DNA of 64,000 nucleotides from Pseudobutyrivibrio ruminis CF1b (lineage in GTDB: Bacteria; Bacillota; Clostridia; Lachnospirales; Lachnospiraceae), in assembly GCF_000424005.1 (NCBI RefSeq), contig NZ_AUJB01000001.1, positions 1-64,000 of the forward strand, in the 5' to 3' direction. Positions 60,791 through 64,000 of the stretch are shown in pieces. The notes below the pieces were generated by a model, which was not told where the DNA came from, searched no databases, and was given only the letters and a program-made list of their open reading frames with translations. The translations under genes were made by a program, and so were the position numbers. Within the stretch, counting starts at the first letter, position 1. The number at the start of each line of letters is the position of its first letter.

Positions 60791-61663
60791 CTACCTGTTG
60801 TTAAACAGTGTTGTAAGATATAACTGCTTAACCATTCCTGATTCTGTAAGAGCCTCCTTTGCTGCCTTGGCAGTCTTGTTGTCCTCAAAGAATCCGAATA
60901 CGGTAGGACCGCTTCCGCTCATCATGGAACCAATTGCACCATGGTCCATCATGTTTTGTTTTATATCAGAAATGATTGGGTGCATAGGTATTGTAACCTC
61001 CTCCAAAACATTTCCCATATGTGAACACAGAGCCTTAAGGTCCTGTGCTTCGATATCTGAAATAAGCTGATCAATATCAGGATGCTTTACTGTATCAAAA
61101 GTGGCATCCAGACTCTGATATACCTGCTTTGTTGAAACTGAGATGCCAGGCTTTGCTATAAGCACCGGGCACTTTATCATAGGAGGAAGCGGGCTAAGGA
61201 TTTCTCCTATTCCCTCAGCCAGAGCTGTGCCTCGCATTATACAATAAGGTACATCTGCTCCAAGCTTAACACCTCTATCCATTAAATCCTGTTTTGAAAG
61301 TCCCAAATTAAAGAGACGGTTTACTGCAAATAAAACTGCTGCACCATCTGTAGAACCTCCCGCCATACCTGCTGCTACCGGGATGTGCTTTTCCAAAGAG
61401 ATTTCCACACCCTCTTTAATTCCAAATTCATTTATCAACAGCTTGGCTGCCTTAATACATAAGTTATCATCATCTACCGGAAGAAACTTAAGATTAGTGG
61501 ACATGGAAACTGTTCCATCCTTAACCTTCTTCACTGTAAGCTTATCGAAAAGATTCACTGTCTGCATAATCATGCGAACCTCGTGATATCCATCTTCTCG
61601 AATTCCTGTAACATCAAGTCCGATGTTGATTTTAGCTAATGCTTTTACATCAATACTATCCAT
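60791..61663 (-). CDS. ispE: 4-diphosphocytidyl-2-C-methyl-D-erythritol kinase
   Basis: A 290-residue GHMP kinase of the non-mevalonate isoprenoid pathway. Motifs are ALAKINIGLDVTGIREDGYHEV (start), ATP-binding PVAAGMAGGSTDGAAV and the late GSMMSGSGPTVFGFF. Length is normal. Start ATG has GGAGG nine bases upstream. It is the first gene of ispE-gntR-DUF1934, an arrangement I would expect in this family of bacteria. Confidence 0.95.
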   Translation of the reverse strand: MDSIDVKALAKINIGLDVTGIREDGYHEVRMIMQTVNLFDKLTVKKVKDGTVSMSTNLKFLPVDDDNLCIKAAKLLINEFGIKEGVEISLEKHIPVAAGMAGGSTDGAAVLFAVNRLFNLGLSKQDLMDRGVKLGADVPYCIMRGTALAEGIGEILSPLPPMIKCPVLIAKPGISVSTKQVYQSLDATFDTVKHPDIDQLISDIEAQDLKALCSHMGNVLEEVTIPMHPIISDIKQNMMDHGAIGSMMSGSGPTVFGFFEDNKTAKAAKEALTESGMVKQLYLTTLFNNR

Positions 61664-61721
61664 CTATTAGAGCCTCCATGCAAAATTGTATTGCTATGTA
61701 TTTTGCACTTGTTTGTTTTTT

Positions 61722-61792
61722 GTATTCAATACTATTAAATTTTAACAAAGGTACCACACATTTACAAGGATTTTGTATTAAAATAAATACAA
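61722..61792. promoter_or_regulatory. TTGTATT inverted repeats between ispE and the sigma-28-type gene
   Basis: GTATTCAATAC (61722-61732) is a perfect palindrome, and TTGTATT (61773-61779) with AATACAA (61786-61792) is an inverted repeat with a 6-bp gap. They resemble the TTGTAT half-sites of GntR-type operators and could be read by the regulator encoded after ispE. This is weak evidence. Confidence 0.3.
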
Positions 61793-61801
61793 TCTATAGG
61801 T

Positions 61802-61828
61802 GAAAATTTATCATTAAGGTGCCGATAA
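61802..61828 (+). promoter_or_regulatory. Sigma-28 (SigD/FliA)-type promoter
   Basis: GCCGATAA (61821-61828) is an exact match to the flagellar sigma-factor -10 consensus. GAAAATTT (61802-61809) resembles the -35 and the spacing matches. It lies 65 bp before the ATG of the downstream gene. Confidence 0.7.
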
Positions 61829-61892
61829 AAAGAATAGGAAAAGGATTTCCATATGGTTCGTTATTTGGCCACGGTACAAGGAGGTTTTTATT

Positions 61893-62567
61893 ATGGATGC
61901 TAATATTCTAAATAGCGTTACTTCTAATGTTTCCACAACATACACCAAGCCTGCAGAGGCTAAAGAATCTACAAAAGATACCCAGGAAGTTGCAAAAAAT
62001 GAAGAGAAGGCTGGAAAGTTTTCTGAGGAAGCTGCTGTTTATGAGAAATCAAGTGATGATACTGCAGTTAAATCTGAAAAGTATTCAAAAGGCGACAGAA
62101 CAGCACTTGTACAGCAATTGAAAGCTGATCAGGAAAAGATGATGAATAATCTTTTAGAGATAGTACAAAAGACTATCGCCGGTCAGGGAAGTACATTCGC
62201 TATTGCTTCACAGGATGATATGTGGAAATTCCTGGCAGAGGGTAAGTTTACTGCAGACCCTGATACAATTGCCAAGGCAAAAGAAGATATTTCTGAAGAT
62301 GGCTATTGGGGTGTAGAGAAAACATCTGACAGAATCCTTGAATTTGCCAAAGCTCTTTCTGGTGACGATCCTGATAAGGCAGATGAACTATTATCAGCTT
62401 TCAAAAAAGGATACGAGCAGGCAACTGGCACATGGGGCAAAGATCTTCCAGATATTTCTTCTAAGACCTATGATGCAGTATTAAAGAAATTTGATGACTG
62501 GAAGAATTCAGGTAAAACTCAGAATACAACAGAAGCTGCAGAAAACGCAGCAAAGACTGAAGGATAA
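61893..62567 (+). CDS. Unknown protein under a sigma-28-type promoter
   Basis: A 224-residue soluble protein without signal peptide or membrane helix. The N-terminal 65 residues are polar, low-complexity and rich in Lys, Glu and Thr. The C-terminal region (about 70-205) looks folded, with the block EDISEDGYWGVEKTSDRILEF and PDISSKTYDAVLKKFDDW. No family name can be given with confidence. The promoter suggests co-expression with flagellar or chemotaxis genes. Start ATG has AAGGAGG eight bases upstream. Confidence 0.75.
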   Translation: MDANILNSVTSNVSTTYTKPAEAKESTKDTQEVAKNEEKAGKFSEEAAVYEKSSDDTAVKSEKYSKGDRTALVQQLKADQEKMMNNLLEIVQKTIAGQGSTFAIASQDDMWKFLAEGKFTADPDTIAKAKEDISEDGYWGVEKTSDRILEFAKALSGDDPDKADELLSAFKKGYEQATGTWGKDLPDISSKTYDAVLKKFDDWKNSGKTQNTTEAAENAAKTEG

Positions 62568-62569
62568 AA

Positions 62570-62609
62570 TAAAAGACTGTGGTCTACAAAAGGCCACAGT
62601 CTTTTTTTG
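62570..62609. terminator. Bidirectional terminator between the sigma-28-type gene and the ACP gene
   Basis: AAAGACTGTGG (62572-62582) and CCACAGTCTTT (62593-62603) form a perfect 11-bp stem with a T-run on the plus strand and A-rich flank opposite. Confidence 0.9.
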
Positions 62610-62610
62610 A

Positions 62611-62847
62611 TTACGCAACTTTTTCCATAATAAGTTTTACAGAATCTTCGATTGTAGAAAGACCTAATAACTCTTTCTCTGTAAACTTGATAGAAAACTG
62701 CTTCTCAATCTTTGCAACAATTGCCATGATTTCAAGAGAAGCTAAATCAAGGTCATCAATTAATGAACTATCCATGCTAATTTCATCCTTTGGGATATCA
62801 GCAACATCCTCGATGATATCAGCAATCTTCTCAAAAATTTCTTCCAT
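62611..62847 (-). CDS. Acyl carrier protein
   Basis: A 78-residue acidic four-helix carrier protein. The phosphopantetheine Ser is S37 in DLDLASLEIM; most fatty-acid ACPs have DSL at this place, so LASLE is a variant. I start at ATG 62845-62847, with GGAGG eight bases upstream, which gives the normal ACP length; a longer frame of five residues is unsupported. It follows the acyltransferase gene by 35 bp. It may serve the adenylate-forming ligases or the acyltransferase rather than general fatty acid synthesis. Confidence 0.85.
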   Translation of the reverse strand: MEEIFEKIADIIEDVADIPKDEISMDSSLIDDLDLASLEIMAIVAKIEKQFSIKFTEKELLGLSTIEDSVKLIMEKVA

Positions 62848-62882
62848 CTTATTTTCCTCCAAATCTATTTTATAATCTCTAA

Positions 62883-63962
62883 TTACTTTGTAAGAGAATT
62901 TTTAATACGTACAAAAATAAATGTAATGAATAAATCTACTACCAAACGGGTTGTAAGTACAATTGCAAATCCAAGCCATGGAGAGCCTTGCCATGATGAA
63001 GCGAAAACTTGCTGTATTCTTGTACCTATAGCCATATATAAAATCGAATGAATACAAAGTAAATAAAGTGAATATCTTCCTATTTTTCTGATGTTTGAAG
63101 ATATAACGCCATTAAGTGTATTCAGGTGCAGGAACCAATATATAAATAATAGTGCTGCAAGTCCGTTTACTACTATAGAAAAAGGTCCATATGTATATAC
63201 ATTATGAGCCATATAGAACTCACCTGCCATTGCCTTATGTGCAAGGATAACCGCAATTACCAAAACTATGCTTATATTTCTCTTGGCAACATTATCCTGG
63301 GATACAAAAAGCTTGTGCTTCTTTGCATAATACCCAAAACAAATATATAAAGGTGCAATGAATGATTGTGAAAGTGCACCTGGAAGAGGTCTGACGAAAG
63401 TCAATCCCCAGCCAACCAGTGAAACAACAAAAGCTGCCACAAGCAACTTCTGGCCTTCAAAATATCTAAGCAACTGGTTGGAAATAATATTTCCAAAGAA
63501 CAATGCTACCAAAAACCAAACAGGACCACAGGCTGTAAAATAAAAACCAAGATATCCAGTACCAGGGGTAATTCCAAAAAGACTTCCTAAGAACAGACTG
63601 GCAGTTTCCTTAACCACACGGATGATATCTCCATACTCGATTGCCATTGAAACGAAAGCTACGATTGAAGTCACAACAACGGTAATAAGATATGGTACTA
63701 TCAATATTTTAAATTGCTTCTTCACACATTTTGTAAATATTGTCTTTCTTAATCCATAACCACTGATTACGAACAAAGCAGGCATAGCCGCCTCTCCTAA
63801 TACAGTAATGATTCCAATTATCAAATATGTAACTACATTTAAATTGGAATACATTCCATTAAAAACTGTAGAATGCCCTAAAAGCATCATAAGCAACATA
63901 ATTCCCTTGATTAAATCAAACATTCCAAGGGTATTTTTTATTACTATTTTTTCCTTTTTCAT
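62883..63962 (-). CDS. Acyltransferase-3 family membrane acyltransferase
   Basis: A 359-residue integral membrane protein with about ten helices. The opening segment with DLIKGIMLLMMLLGHSTVF and the later FVISGYGLRK resemble the acyltransferase-3 (OafA/NodX) family, with the catalytic His in LLGHS. It transfers acyl, often acetyl, groups to surface glycans. It is upstream of the ACP gene on the same strand. Start ATG has AAGGA upstream. The gene is complete. Confidence 0.82.
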   Translation of the reverse strand: MKKEKIVIKNTLGMFDLIKGIMLLMMLLGHSTVFNGMYSNLNVVTYLIIGIITVLGEAAMPALFVISGYGLRKTIFTKCVKKQFKILIVPYLITVVVTSIVAFVSMAIEYGDIIRVVKETASLFLGSLFGITPGTGYLGFYFTACGPVWFLVALFFGNIISNQLLRYFEGQKLLVAAFVVSLVGWGLTFVRPLPGALSQSFIAPLYICFGYYAKKHKLFVSQDNVAKRNISIVLVIAVILAHKAMAGEFYMAHNVYTYGPFSIVVNGLAALLFIYWFLHLNTLNGVISSNIRKIGRYSLYLLCIHSILYMAIGTRIQQVFASSWQGSPWLGFAIVLTTRLVVDLFITFIFVRIKNSLTK

Positions 63963-64000
63963 TATATTTATTCCTTATATTTCAGCCTAATATTTATATT

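Noticed and set aside
61780-61892. Cyclic-di-GMP riboswitch before the sigma-28-type gene
   Set aside because: The conserved core and tetraloop-receptor sequences of the known c-di-GMP aptamers are not visible; the leader is short and AT-rich.
1-64000. CRISPR array, prophage, insertion sequence or rRNA genes
   Set aside because: No regular direct-repeat array, integrase, transposase, capsid-type gene or rRNA sequence was recognised anywhere in the window.

Overview
The window looks like a chromosomal segment of an anaerobic, low-GC Firmicute of the family Lachnospiraceae, most likely a rumen-type Pseudobutyrivibrio or Butyrivibrio relative. That placement is an inference from gene content: a six-subunit Ech [NiFe] hydrogenase beside a group B-like [FeFe] hydrogenase, rubrerythrin, ThiT under a TPP riboswitch, strong AGGAGG ribosome binding sites and poly-T terminators. 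No rRNA, phage, insertion sequence or CRISPR array was seen.

Left part (1-10.5 kb, minus strand). After a gene-free repeat zone (1-290) come a PqqD-like protein overlapping an OPT-family transporter, then a reverse-type rubrerythrin. Upstream is a run of co-directional genes: RlmL-like methyltransferase, C1 peptidase, amidase, RdgB, YfcE-like phosphodiesterase and a RACo-like ferredoxin/ASKHA protein. A CheY-like receiver follows.

Hydrogenase island (11-27.3 kb). In minus-strand order: hydE-hydG-hydF-[FeFe] hydrogenase, then echABCDEF, then hypF; hypA is on the plus strand, and hypC-hypD-hypE follow. Both maturation sets sit around their hydrogenases in one block. HydEGF build the H-cluster; HypACDEF build the NiFe(CN)2CO site. 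No hypB and no endopeptidase gene is present, and EchE ends right after its last metal-binding motif. An alternating-repeat terminator separates ech from hypF.

Signalling locus (27.3-33.5 kb). A LytTR response regulator and a divergent hybrid kinase with a C-terminal Hpt domain adjoin a secreted coiled-coil protein and a 32-residue basic ORF. Two near-identical direct-repeat sites (TTGGCAA, 20-bp period) flank the coiled-coil gene, and a degenerate third copy lies at the ech promoter.

Middle and right part (33.5-64 kb). tRNA-Leu(CAA), lysA with a lytic transglycosylase, tRNA-Thr(GGU), RNase HI with an M42 peptidase and an NMT1-type ABC importer, a GtrII-like protein, uppP, a small alarmone synthetase, a MATE pump, a TrmH-type methyltransferase, pfkA with a cre-like promoter, dnaE, a Na/Pi symporter, hflX, riboswitch-controlled thiT, two paralogous adenylate-forming ligases, DUF1934, GntR, ispE, a gene behind a sigma-28-like promoter, and an ACP/acyltransferase pair.

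Beyond single genes, the most interesting signals are a family of homologous 68-91 nt hairpins between co-directional genes (2.7, 6.2, 12.1 and 17.0 kb), the mutually exclusive hairpins at the ech terminator, and the possible LytTR regulon.
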